From the NCBI RefSeq assembly GCF_003807585.1, contig NZ_RMBX01000001.1, forward strand, positions 310,001 to 374,000: a DNA stretch of 64,000 nt, given 5' to 3'. Below, in pieces: positions 15,886 through 25,275 of this stretch. The notes beneath the pieces were generated by a model, which was given only the letters and a program-made list of their open reading frames with translations, was not told the DNA's origin and searched no databases. Position numbers and translations under genes: made by a program. The stretch is from Chitinophaga barathri (GTDB lineage: Bacteria; Bacteroidota; Bacteroidia; Chitinophagales; Chitinophagaceae). How positions within the stretch are numbered: position 1 is the stretch's first letter; each line of letters opens with the position of its first letter.

Positions 15886-18783
15886 ATGAAACGCTCACTG
15901 CTGCTCATTACATTTTTCTGTACCTGTTATCTTGCCTCCGTGGCCCAAACGGATTACACCCTGGTGATGGACCGCATCCGCGCGGAACAACTGGCCGCGG
16001 CCGGGAACATCACCACCCTTGACAACAATGTGACCAGTACGCTGGCCACCCTTCAAACAAACGGCTCCTGGCCGGACATCAGTTATGCCTACAGCTCCAC
16101 CACCTACACGGCGGATACCCACATCAACCGGGTGAAGAGTTTTGTGCTGGCATATTCCTACACCAGCAGCACCCACTATCACAGCGCCACCCTTTTTGAC
16201 GCCATCACGCGCGCGCTGCAATACTGGGACACGGCCGATCCCCAAAGCTGGAACTGGTATCACAACCAGATATCCAACCCGCAGCGGCTGGGCGAGATAC
16301 TGATCGTACTGTACACCGCACCGCTCTCCCTGCCCACCACCCTACGGGACAACCTGCTGGCGCAGATGAACCGGGGCAACCCCGCCGCGCAGACCGGCGC
16401 GAACAAACTGGATATCGCGCTTCATTTTATTTACCGGGCCTGTCTTACCGCAAACGCCACCCTCATGAACACCGGCGTCACCGAGGCATTTCAGCCCATC
16501 GTGCTCACCACCGGGGAAGGCATACAGCCGGACCTGAGTTACCAGCAGCATGGCCCGCAATTGTACCTCTATGGCTACGGCTCCGTGTTCGTAGACGGTG
16601 AAGTGAAGGCCGCCACTTACCTGAACGGCACCGCCTGGGCTTTGTCCGGCACCAAACTGGCGCTTTTCAGCGATTTCGTACGCAACGCCTATCTGAAGGT
16701 CATGCGCGCCCGGTACATCGACTTCAGCGTAAACGGCCGCAGCATCAGCCGGAACAATAACTTGGCGCAGGGAAGCACCGCGACCCTCACCAAATTAAAA
16801 GCGCTGGACCCCGCGAACCTGGCGGAATACGATGCGCAGATCGCCCGGAACAACGGCAGCCAGCCGCCCTCTTACATGGTAACGCCGCTGCATACACATT
16901 TCTGGCATTCGGACTATACCGTACATCACCGCCCGGGGTATTTCTTCGGCCTGCGAAATGTATCGCCCCGCACTACGAAATCCGAGAATGGCAACGGCGA
17001 GAACCTGAAGGGTTATTATCTCTCCGAAGGCGCAACCAACATCACGGTGAGCGGCATGGAATATCACAATATCTTCCCTGTATGGGACTGGAGCCGGATA
17101 CCCGGCACCACCGTGCCTTTTATCACCAGCTTCCCGCTTCGTACAGCCTGGGGCGTTAATTTCGGCACGGCCGCCTTTTCCGGCGGCGTGTCCGACTCGC
17201 TGTACGGTGCAACGGCGCTCGCGTTTAACGACTACAATACACAGGCCCGCAAATCCTGGTTCTTTTTCGATAATGAAATCGTTTGTTTAGGCGCGGACGT
17301 GAAGTCCACCGCCGCACAGGCCATCAATACCACGGTGAACCAATGCCTGCAAAACGGCACGGTGACGGTATTTGCCAACGGTGCGCAAAGCACTGCCGGC
17401 ACGGGCTCCTTCAATTATAACAATACGCTGAAATGGGTATCGCACAACGGCATCGGTTATTATTTCCCGTCCGGCGGGAACATACAGCTGAGCAACCAGG
17501 CGCAGTCCGGTACCTGGCAGAGCATAAACACAGGCGGCACCACGGCCACACAGACGATGAACGTATTTAAACTCTGGATCGACCACGGTACGGCGCCAAC
17601 CAACGGCAGCTATGCCTATTACATATTGCCGGGGCAGAATATGGCCACCTACGACACCACGCAGGTGCGTATTCAATCCAATACAGCGGACGTGCAGGCG
17701 GTGCGTCATATGGGGCTGAACATCCGGCAGATCGTATTTTACAAAGCCGGCACGTTCACCAAAGATTCCGTTACCATAACCGTGGACAGGGCCTGCGCCG
17801 TTATGCTGAAAAATGTGGGAAGCACGAATGTAACCGTGTCTGTCGCGGACCCCGCGCAATCTTCCAGCCCGGTGAATGTATACCTTGACCTGCCGAACAT
17901 CCCGCAGACCAGGCATCTCACCGCCAACCTGCCTTCGGGCAACCTGGCGGGCTCATCGGTGGCGTATACGGTCAACCTTTCCACACCGGTGTATGAGCCG
18001 CCCACAGCCATCCCCGCCATTGCGGACGCATTTGTCCGGAACGGTACTTATGCCACGACCAATTACGGCACCGCCACTTCACTTGTAATCAAAAAAGATG
18101 CGGCGGGATATGCGCGCGAGACCTTTTTTAAGTTCGATGTATCGGGGCTGCCTTCCGGCGCGGACCAGGTGAAAATGCGCCTGTATGTGAACTATGCGAA
18201 CACCGGTATCGCTGCCGTGCCCTGGATTGCCCAGTACGTAAGCAACGACAGCTGGACGGAAACCGGCATCAACTGGAATAACATGCCCATCGTGACGTCC
18301 AATATTGATACCGCAACGGGCATGGCCGCGGGGAATTATGTAGAATGGGATGTGACCGGTGTTGCGCTGGCGCAGCAATCGGCAGACGGGATACTGTCTG
18401 TGAAAGTAGTGTCCAATGCCACCGGCAGCACCACGGACGCGTCTTTCAGCTCAAAAGAGACCGGCACAGCCAGCCTGCGGCCTTCGCTGGTATATACCGC
18501 CGGTTCTTTGTTATTCTCCAAATTGCAGCCTGTAATGCAGGAATCACCGGCATCCGGCACGAAGATATTCCCGGTGCCCGCCGGTACATTTGTAAGGGTA
18601 CAAACGGACCAGGTATACGATAAAGCAGAACTGCACGATGTTTCCGGGCGTGTACTGAAAGTGGAAAAACTGGAAGGGAAGCAGCAATTTGAGATCAATT
18701 TGCAACAGGTGCCGCCGGGGGTGTATATGTTGCAACTGAGCGGGCCGAAAGGAAAAGAATTGAGGAAAGTGGTGAAGATGTAA
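15886..18783 (+). CDS. Secreted polysaccharide lyase family 8 with DNRLRE module and T9SS tail
   Basis: 965 residues. The signal peptide is MKRSLLLITFFCTCYLASVAQ. Residues about 25-370 form the alpha-helical toroid, including NWYHNQISNPQRLGEIL and QPDLSYQQHGPQLYLYGYG. In that last motif His222 and Tyr231 have the nine-residue spacing of the catalytic His/Tyr of PL8 hyaluronate/chondroitin/xanthan lyases. A PL8 central beta-sandwich follows (HHRPGYFFGLRNVSPRT, ARKSWFFFDNEIVCLGADV). Residues about 705-865 are a DNRLRE-type module (ETFFKFDVSGLP, NDSWTETGINWNNMP). The last 80 residues are a type IX sorting domain (GRVLKVEKLEGKQ, PPGVYMLQLSG, ending KVVKM). It cleaves a uronic-acid polysaccharide by beta-elimination outside the cell; the exact substrate cannot be read from sequence. 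Confidence 0.9.
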   Translation: MKRSLLLITFFCTCYLASVAQTDYTLVMDRIRAEQLAAAGNITTLDNNVTSTLATLQTNGSWPDISYAYSSTTYTADTHINRVKSFVLAYSYTSSTHYHSATLFDAITRALQYWDTADPQSWNWYHNQISNPQRLGEILIVLYTAPLSLPTTLRDNLLAQMNRGNPAAQTGANKLDIALHFIYRACLTANATLMNTGVTEAFQPIVLTTGEGIQPDLSYQQHGPQLYLYGYGSVFVDGEVKAATYLNGTAWALSGTKLALFSDFVRNAYLKVMRARYIDFSVNGRSISRNNNLAQGSTATLTKLKALDPANLAEYDAQIARNNGSQPPSYMVTPLHTHFWHSDYTVHHRPGYFFGLRNVSPRTTKSENGNGENLKGYYLSEGATNITVSGMEYHNIFPVWDWSRIPGTTVPFITSFPLRTAWGVNFGTAAFSGGVSDSLYGATALAFNDYNTQARKSWFFFDNEIVCLGADVKSTAAQAINTTVNQCLQNGTVTVFANGAQSTAGTGSFNYNNTLKWVSHNGIGYYFPSGGNIQLSNQAQSGTWQSINTGGTTATQTMNVFKLWIDHGTAPTNGSYAYYILPGQNMATYDTTQVRIQSNTADVQAVRHMGLNIRQIVFYKAGTFTKDSVTITVDRACAVMLKNVGSTNVTVSVADPAQSSSPVNVYLDLPNIPQTRHLTANLPSGNLAGSSVAYTVNLSTPVYEPPTAIPAIADAFVRNGTYATTNYGTATSLVIKKDAAGYARETFFKFDVSGLPSGADQVKMRLYVNYANTGIAAVPWIAQYVSNDSWTETGINWNNMPIVTSNIDTATGMAAGNYVEWDVTGVALAQQSADGILSVKVVSNATGSTTDASFSSKETGTASLRPSLVYTAGSLLFSKLQPVMQESPASGTKIFPVPAGTFVRVQTDQVYDKAELHDVSGRVLKVEKLEGKQQFEINLQQVPPGVYMLQLSGPKGKELRKVVKM

Positions 18784-18792
18784 CGATATCAG

Positions 18793-18823
18793 AAAATGCC
18801 CGCCAGCAGGTGGGCATTTTTGT
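18793..18823 (+). terminator. Rho-independent terminator after the PL8 gene
   Basis: An AAAATGCCCgCC stem, AGCA loop and GGtGGGCATTTTT return strand begin about ten bases after the stop codon. The descending strand ends in a T run. Confidence 0.8.
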
Positions 18824-19086
18824 TTAGAAACATGCACATTTTGAACACATTTACACTTTTACTATATCTCCACAGTCACTACCACAGGCCGCCTTACATA
18901 GACGCTGATATTAAGTTAACCTAAAGTATCCATGTAGGGTAGCTTTAGGAAAGATATAGGATAGATAAAGGATTGACGGAGTTGAGGCGGAGATGAGGCG
19001 GACTTGATCCGGGTTTAAAAAACATTAGTCACTCCGAAACCCTTTACTGTATTGGTTTCCCGGGAGGGCGTTTTTAAAATGCAGGT
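18824..19086. other. Intergenic spacer between PL8 and the LacI regulator gene
   Basis: No gene is visible. The middle (about 18930-18985) has short imperfect repeats of ATAGGAT/ATAAAGGAT type followed by GAGGCGGAGATGAGGCGG. A similar but clearer ATAGGA-rich repeat occurs at 40461, also just after a terminator. Confidence 0.4.
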
Positions 19087-20100
19087 TTAACTGGATTTCC
19101 TGATGATCAGTTCCGTTTTCAGTACCCTGATGATCGCTTTCCAATCCCCCACTTCCCGGTTGATCTGGTCTATCAGCAACTGCGCGGCAGCCTGGCCGAT
19201 CTCTTTCACGGGTTGCGCCACGGTGGTAAGCGCGGGATCTATCAGGCCGGACACAAAATCGTTGCTGAAACCCACCACCGCAATATCCTCCGGCACCCTC
19301 AGCCCCCGTTTTTTGATCACCTGTATCGTTTCAATAGCAGTCGGATCGTTGACCGCGAAAATGGCATCCGGGGGATTCTCCATGTTCAGCAGGTGGTTCA
19401 CATATATCTTCACCTTATCGATATTCAGGTCGTAGGAGATCACCAGGTCTTCGTCAAACGCTACGTTATGTTTCCGGAGCGCGGCTTTATAACCGTTCAG
19501 TCTTTTTTCGCTGATCTTGAGCGAATACGGCCCCGCCAGGTGCGCGATCCTTTTCCGGCCTCGTTCTATCAGGTGGCTGACCGCCCGGAAAGATCCGTCG
19601 TAATCGTCCACGATCACTTTCGGCACGTCCATCTCATCGCATACACGGTTAAAAAAAACGATGGGAATACCCTTCCGCTGGAATATCTTCAGGTGGTCGA
19701 AATTCTTTGTTTCTTTGGTGATAGACACGAGAATGCCATCCACCTGGTTTGCCAACATTACACGGGTGTTCGCCACTTCGGTTTCGTAGGTTTCGTCCGA
19801 CTGGCAGATCACCGTGGAATACCCTGCTTTGCTGGCCACTTCCTGCGCGCCGATGATCGCTTTGGGAAAATATGAGCTGTGAAACTCCGGCACGATAATG
19901 CCGATGGTATTCGTTTTTTTGGTGATAAGGCTAATGGCCAGCATGTTCCGCTGGTAATCCAGCTTTTCCGCCAGTTCCAGCACTGCCTGCCGGGTGTCCG
20001 GCTTCACGCTTTTGTGGCCTGTGAGCGCCCTGGATACCGTGGATTTGGATAGGTTCAGCTCTTTTGCAATATCAATGATGGTTACCTGGTGCCGTTTCAT
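19087..20100 (-). CDS. LacI-family transcriptional regulator of PUL2
   Basis: 337 residues. The N-terminal LacI HTH is complete (VTIIDIAKELNLSKSTVSRALTGHKSVKPDTRQ), with the hinge helix region following. The periplasmic-binding-like effector domain shows TIGIIVPEFHSSYFPKAI, VDGILVSIT, DAIFAVNDPTAIETIQ and VVGFSNDFVSGLIDPALTTVAQP. It diverges from the PUL2 susC gene. The intergenic region holds two GGGAAnnTTCCC boxes, and the same paired boxes recur before 35260, so it probably controls both transcripts in response to a sugar ligand. That link is inference from position and repeated sites. Confidence 0.93.
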   Translation of the reverse strand: MKRHQVTIIDIAKELNLSKSTVSRALTGHKSVKPDTRQAVLELAEKLDYQRNMLAISLITKKTNTIGIIVPEFHSSYFPKAIIGAQEVASKAGYSTVICQSDETYETEVANTRVMLANQVDGILVSITKETKNFDHLKIFQRKGIPIVFFNRVCDEMDVPKVIVDDYDGSFRAVSHLIERGRKRIAHLAGPYSLKISEKRLNGYKAALRKHNVAFDEDLVISYDLNIDKVKIYVNHLLNMENPPDAIFAVNDPTAIETIQVIKKRGLRVPEDIAVVGFSNDFVSGLIDPALTTVAQPVKEIGQAAAQLLIDQINREVGDWKAIIRVLKTELIIRKSS

Positions 20101-20210
20101 CCGTTAATAATTGATGTTAAAGGTCAGATGCAACCTCGCAAACATTTCCTGTTCAAGAAAACGCTTATGCCCGGTTTCATACCGCTAAGGAACGAATTAT
20201 TTCCAAATAT

Positions 20211-20241
20211 GGGAACATTCCCGCAAATTGGGAATGTTCCC
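20211..20241. promoter_or_regulatory. Paired operator boxes before PUL2 susC
   Basis: GGGAACATTCCC (20211-20222) and GGGAATGTTCCC (20230-20241) are separated by 7 bases, with a centre-to-centre spacing of 19. The second box is the exact reverse complement of the first. The same boxes with the same spacing occur at 35152-35182. They lie between the LacI gene and susC and are the natural candidate operator. Confidence 0.7.
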
Positions 20242-20318
20242 AATTTAACTTGCATCATTTTTTTGTACGGGGAATTGTTGTTAGTTACAATCTTTGGTTG
20301 TCACTTAAATCCACACGT

Positions 20319-20435
20319 ATGAAAAAACTGTTGCTTACCACGGGCATACCGGCGCCTGTTTATACCACGTTGCATCCATTCCCCCTCCTCTTCACAAGAT
20401 GTTTAGTTCATTCTAAAAACAAGCTGGTTATATGA
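20319..20435 (+). CDS. Possible 38-residue leader peptide overlapping PUL2 susC
   Basis: A short frame starts MKKLLLTTGIPAPVYTTLHP and ends ...NKLVI, with its stop codon overlapping the susC start codon in an ATGA. It lies in the long leader between the operator boxes and susC. It could be a translated, coupled leader or simply chance open frame; nothing in its sequence identifies a function. Confidence 0.25.
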   Translation: MKKLLLTTGIPAPVYTTLHPFPLLFTRCLVHSKNKLVI

Positions 20436-23400
20436 ATGTCAGGATCTTTATTACATTATTGCTGTGGATAGCCGCCTGCGGGACGGGCTTTGCACAGACG
20501 CCGGCCACTACAGCCGGCCCCACCAGGACAATTACGGGAAAGATCACAGACATGACGGGCGAGCCTCTCCCCGGCGTTACCGTGCTGCTCAAAGGCGGCA
20601 AGACGCAGGCCATGACCAATGAATCCGGCCTGTATTCCATCCGCATCCCGGCCACGGCGGATGCCGTGCTTTTATTTTCCTTTGTGGGCTTCCATACCAA
20701 AGAAGTGAAACCAGGCGCCACGGCCACCGTGTACAATACCAGCCTCGAACCTTCGGTGAAGGGGCTGAATGATGTAGTGGTGATCGGGTACGGTACGGTG
20801 AAACGGAAAGATGTTACCGGATCGGTGGGAGAAGTGAAAGTGGGAGACATGCAAAAAGCGCCGGTACCGAGCTTTGACCAGGCGCTGGCGGGCAGGGTGG
20901 CCGGCGTGCAGGTGAGCGCGGTGGACGGTCAGCCCGGCGCGGCTATGCAGATCGTGATCAGGGGCAACAACTCCGTTACCCAGGACAACTCCCCGCTGTA
21001 CGTGATAGACGGATTCCCGGTGGAATCCCCGGACAATAACGTGATCAATCCCGTGGAGATCGAATCCTTTGAAGTGCTGAAAGACGCTTCCGCCACAGCC
21101 ATTTACGGCGCCCGCGGTGCAAACGGCGTGATCATCATCACTACCAAAAAAGGAAAGCTGGGATTGCCTGTTGTATCTTACCAGACGTGGATGGGCACGC
21201 AGAAGATTCCCAGGCAGCAGGAAATGATGGAGCCTTACGAGTTCGTGAAGTACCAGCTGGAGGTAAATCCTGCACTGTACACGCCTGTATACCTGAAAGA
21301 CGGCAAAACGCTGGAAGACTACCGGAATGTGAAAGGCATCAACTGGCAGGACCTGACGATCCGCAAAGCCTTTATGCAAAGCCATAACCTGGCGCTGCGC
21401 GGCGGCACGGACAAAACAAAATATTCCTTGTCCGGTTCAATGCTTTCGCAGGACGGGATCATTATCAACAGCGGGTTCAACCGTTACCAGGGCAGGCTGG
21501 CGCTGGACCAGACCGTTACGGATAAGTTAAAAGCGGGCGTCAACCTCAACTATACATTCACCAAAACGTACGGCACTTACGCCAATGCCACGACGGCCGG
21601 CAATACTTCCAGCCTGATGTACAGCATATGGGGCTACCGCCCGGTTACAGGAGATCCCGCCCTGGACGAGGTGATCATCGACGAGCCTTTCGATCCCGCG
21701 GTAGACCCGGGGAACGAAAACCGCATCAACCCTGTGATCTCCAACAAAAACGAATACAACCCGCGTTTTGGCAATACGCTTATCGCCAATGCATACGTGG
21801 AATACAAACCAATAAAATATCTTACCCTGCGCGTGACCGGCGGCCTTACCAAAATAGCCATACGGCAGGAGATCTTCAACAATTCCAATACCCGCCTCGG
21901 CAATTCAAGGAGCAGCGTGCTGGGCGTGAACGGTTCGGTGGATAATATAGAAACGACCAACCTGCTGAATGAAAACACGCTTACCTACGCCCGCACATTC
22001 AATAAAAAACACAGCCTCAATGTAGTGGGAGGCGCTACTTTGCAGGAATTATCCCTATACCGCTACGGCTTTACCGCCAGCCAGGTGCCGAACGAATCGC
22101 TGGGCATGAGCGGGCTGGACGAGGGTATCATCAACACCGCCCCTACCGTGAAATCCACGAACAAACTGATGTCATTCCTGGGACGTGTGAACTATAGTTA
22201 TGATTCCAGGTACCTTTTCACCGTTTCATTCCGTACGGACGGATCATCCAAATTCGCGGACGCCCACAGATGGGCTTATTTCCCATCCGGTGCAGTGGCA
22301 TGGCGGCTGGTGGAAGAATCTTTCATGAAAGATATCTCCTGGCTGTCCGACGCGAAAATACGCGCGGGATACGGGCTCACGGGAAACAACCGGGTGGGTG
22401 ACTTTGCTTACCTATCCTCCCTTCAGCAATTCCCGCATTCCGGTTATGTGTTTGGCAACAATGTGACACCGGGCATCATTTCCAGCAACCTGGGCAACGA
22501 TGAGCTGAAATGGGAAACCACCGCGCAGACGGACATAGGGATCGATCTCGGCTTCTTCAAAAACCGGATCATGCTTACCGCCGACTATTACAAAAAAAAT
22601 ACGAAAGACCTGCTGCTGTTTGCCACACTGGCGCCTTCCACCGGTTACCTCAGCGGGTACCGCAATGTAGGCCGTGTGTCCAACGAAGGTTTCGAGCTTA
22701 CGCTTAATACGGTCAACGTACAAACAAAAAAATTCAACTGGAGCAGCAATTTTAATATCTCCTTTAACCGCAACAAAGTATTGCAGTTGAACGAAGGAGA
22801 GCCCAGTTACGCCTCCCGCATTACCTGGGGTAATTTCAACAACGCATATCCGTATATTGCCATTCCCGGCAACCCGATCGCTATGCTCTACGGCCACCTG
22901 TTCGACGGTATTTACCAGTTCAGCGATTTCAACAAGATGCCCACCGGCGCCTATGTACTGAAGGATCATATACCGAACAACGGCTCGCCGCGCGCGAACA
23001 TCAAACCCGGAGACGTTAAATACAAGGATATCAACCAGGACGGGCTGGTGGACAATACGGATCTTACCATCATCGGTAATCCCAATCCCATTCACACCGG
23101 CGGTTTCTCCAATAATTTCACCTATGCCAATTTTGACCTGAACGTATTTTTCCAGTGGAGCTATGGCAATGACCTGCTGAATGTGAACCGTATCGTGTTC
23201 GAAAACGGCGAGGCGAGGAGTTACCTGAACATGTTCAAATCCTACGAAAAACGCTGGACGCCGGACAATCCGAGTAATGAACTGTACCGCGTAGGCGGTC
23301 AGGGCCCGCTGGTATACTCTTCCCGTGTGATAGAAGACGGCAGTTACCTGCGCCTGAAAACCGTTGCGCTCGGCTACACCGTACCGGCGCCAATCTTAAA

Positions 23401-23581
23401 AAGAGCGCATATCCAAACGCTCCGTGTGTATGCATCGGCGCAGAACCTGCTGACCTGGACGAATTACAAAGGGCTTGATCCAGAAGTGTCTACAAGGCCT
23501 TCGGCGCTTACGCCCGGCTTCGACTGGTCCGCCTATCCGAAAGCCAGAACGATCACTCTCGGACTGGACCTTACTTTTTAA
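20432..23581 (+). CDS. SusC/RagA-family TonB-dependent importer of PUL2
   Basis: 1049 residues with signal peptide MNVRIFITLLLWIAACGTGFAQ. Then come a carboxypeptidase-like domain (ITGKITDMTGEPLPGVTVLL), the SusC signature VVVIGYGTVKRKDVTGSVGE, the Ton plug (YVIDGFPVESPDNN, VLKDASATAIYGARGANGVI) and a long barrel ending ITLGLDLTF. It closely resembles the PUL1 SusC along its length. It is the outer-membrane pore of the second glycan locus and opens an operon through susD, a DUF5017 lipoprotein and a sodium symporter. The start codon overlaps a small upstream frame. Confidence 0.93.
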   Translation: MNVRIFITLLLWIAACGTGFAQTPATTAGPTRTITGKITDMTGEPLPGVTVLLKGGKTQAMTNESGLYSIRIPATADAVLLFSFVGFHTKEVKPGATATVYNTSLEPSVKGLNDVVVIGYGTVKRKDVTGSVGEVKVGDMQKAPVPSFDQALAGRVAGVQVSAVDGQPGAAMQIVIRGNNSVTQDNSPLYVIDGFPVESPDNNVINPVEIESFEVLKDASATAIYGARGANGVIIITTKKGKLGLPVVSYQTWMGTQKIPRQQEMMEPYEFVKYQLEVNPALYTPVYLKDGKTLEDYRNVKGINWQDLTIRKAFMQSHNLALRGGTDKTKYSLSGSMLSQDGIIINSGFNRYQGRLALDQTVTDKLKAGVNLNYTFTKTYGTYANATTAGNTSSLMYSIWGYRPVTGDPALDEVIIDEPFDPAVDPGNENRINPVISNKNEYNPRFGNTLIANAYVEYKPIKYLTLRVTGGLTKIAIRQEIFNNSNTRLGNSRSSVLGVNGSVDNIETTNLLNENTLTYARTFNKKHSLNVVGGATLQELSLYRYGFTASQVPNESLGMSGLDEGIINTAPTVKSTNKLMSFLGRVNYSYDSRYLFTVSFRTDGSSKFADAHRWAYFPSGAVAWRLVEESFMKDISWLSDAKIRAGYGLTGNNRVGDFAYLSSLQQFPHSGYVFGNNVTPGIISSNLGNDELKWETTAQTDIGIDLGFFKNRIMLTADYYKKNTKDLLLFATLAPSTGYLSGYRNVGRVSNEGFELTLNTVNVQTKKFNWSSNFNISFNRNKVLQLNEGEPSYASRITWGNFNNAYPYIAIPGNPIAMLYGHLFDGIYQFSDFNKMPTGAYVLKDHIPNNGSPRANIKPGDVKYKDINQDGLVDNTDLTIIGNPNPIHTGGFSNNFTYANFDLNVFFQWSYGNDLLNVNRIVFENGEARSYLNMFKSYEKRWTPDNPSNELYRVGGQGPLVYSSRVIEDGSYLRLKTVALGYTVPAPILKRAHIQTLRVYASAQNLLTWTNYKGLDPEVSTRPSALTPGFDWSAYPKARTITLGLDLTF

Positions 23582-23598
23582 TTTTAAATACGTGCAAA

Positions 23599-25272
23599 AT
23601 GAAACCGAGTATTTCAGCATCTAATACACTGGAAAATAAACAGCGAGGTTCCATCCGGCCTTTAAAAAGACATTTTGAGCGGATAAAACCGAGTATTAAA
23701 AAAGGGATCAAACGCATTCTAATAGTTCTTTTACTTACCTCCGGCACTTTCAGCGCCTGCAATTACCTGGAGACAGATCCGGAGGATTTTGTAACACCTG
23801 ACAATTTCTATAATACCGGCGCCGATATGGAACGCGCGGTGGCCGGGGTGTATAACCGGCTGATAGACCAGTACGGCCGCATGTATTCACGCGGGCTGTA
23901 CAGCTACCTGGTGATCAGCGATGAATTTTATTACAAGGGCATCAGCATCAATGACCAGCGGGTGATGGATTTTGACGCAGGCCACCTCGATATCAACAAG
24001 TTCTGGGAAGTGCTCTATTCCGGTATAGACAGGGCGAACCAGCTGCTGGAGAATATTGACAAACCGGATATGGATGAAACGAGAAAGAACGAGATCCATG
24101 GCGAAACCCTCTTCCTACGGGCTTATTATTATTTCCTGCTGGTGGACAATTTCGGCGGAGTACCCCTGAAACTTTCTTCCACCAAATCGCCTACGGAGCC
24201 TTACCTCCCCCGTTCATCCGTGGCAGAGGTATATGCGCAGATATTAAAAGATATGCTGCAGGCGGAAACACTGGTGGGGGACATCAGCAAATACAATTAC
24301 AACGAAAAGATCACCAAAACGGTAGTGCAGGCAATATTAGCAAAGGTGTACCTCACCATGGCGGGCGAGCCGCTGAAAGACGTTGCCCGTTACCAGGATG
24401 CGCTTACTTATGCAGACAAGGTGATCACTTCCGGCCGTCATTCGCTGAACCCTGATTATGCGAGGATATTCATCAATCATTGCGAGGAAAAATACGATAT
24501 CCAGGAATGTCTGTGGGAAATAGGCATGACCGGCAACCAGTTGGGCAGCGTACAGCTGGCAGGCCGTGTAGGCCTCGAAAACGGCATAGAATGCCCTGAT
24601 GATGCGATCGGTTACAGCAACGGGCCGCTGAAACCCACCGGCCGTCTTTTTAAGCTTTACGGAGCCGGTGATCTGCGGAGGGACTGGGCTATTGCACCAT
24701 ACAAATATGTGACCACCAACGGCGTGACCAGCAAAAGTTTTTATACCGCTACGCAGATCTATGAACGCACCTGCGGCAAATGGCGCAGGGAATATGAGCA
24801 GCTCACGCCTAAAAGCAGGGGTTACAGTCCTACCAACTTCCCCGTGATGCGTTATGCCGATGTGCTGCTGATGAAAGCCGAAGCGGAAAATGAAGTGAAC
24901 GGCCCCAATGCCGCCGCATACGAAGCCATCAATATGGTGAGAAGAAGAGGGTACGGCAAACCGGTGAATACACCCGATGCTGTGGCAGATCTGGCCGAAG
25001 GACTTGATCAGGCTTCCTTCAGGGATTCATTACAGGATGAACGCGGCAGGGAGTTTGCATTTGAAGGCATGCGCAAACATGACCTGATACGCTGGGGACT
25101 GTTCATTTCCAAAATGCAGTCGCTGGCCATAGAGGCCACCGCCGAAGCGCCCACAAATTTCAAATATTCCGCCAACGCCGCTAAAAACACGACACCCCGG
25201 AATGTGCTTTTCCCTATCCCTTCCACGGAGCTGACCGTCAACCATCTTGTAACACAAAATCCGAACTGGTAA
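23599..25272 (+). CDS. SusD/RagB-family glycan-binding lipoprotein of PUL2
   Basis: 557 residues. The long pre-signal leader (MKPSISASNTLENKQRGSIR) matches the start of the PUL1 SusD at both protein and DNA level, which supports this ATG. The lipobox is GTFSAC, then NYLETDPEDFVTPDNFYNTG. SusD core motifs include GETLFLRAYYYFLLVDNFGG, VQAILAKVYLTMAGEP, FPVMRYADVLLMKAEAENE and DERGREFAFEGMRKHDLIRWG. It should bind glycan at the surface and cap the SusC encoded just upstream. Unlike the PUL1 copy it has no inserted beta-repeat domain. Confidence 0.92.
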   Translation: MKPSISASNTLENKQRGSIRPLKRHFERIKPSIKKGIKRILIVLLLTSGTFSACNYLETDPEDFVTPDNFYNTGADMERAVAGVYNRLIDQYGRMYSRGLYSYLVISDEFYYKGISINDQRVMDFDAGHLDINKFWEVLYSGIDRANQLLENIDKPDMDETRKNEIHGETLFLRAYYYFLLVDNFGGVPLKLSSTKSPTEPYLPRSSVAEVYAQILKDMLQAETLVGDISKYNYNEKITKTVVQAILAKVYLTMAGEPLKDVARYQDALTYADKVITSGRHSLNPDYARIFINHCEEKYDIQECLWEIGMTGNQLGSVQLAGRVGLENGIECPDDAIGYSNGPLKPTGRLFKLYGAGDLRRDWAIAPYKYVTTNGVTSKSFYTATQIYERTCGKWRREYEQLTPKSRGYSPTNFPVMRYADVLLMKAEAENEVNGPNAAAYEAINMVRRRGYGKPVNTPDAVADLAEGLDQASFRDSLQDERGREFAFEGMRKHDLIRWGLFISKMQSLAIEATAEAPTNFKYSANAAKNTTPRNVLFPIPSTELTVNHLVTQNPNW

Positions 25273-25275
25273 TTT

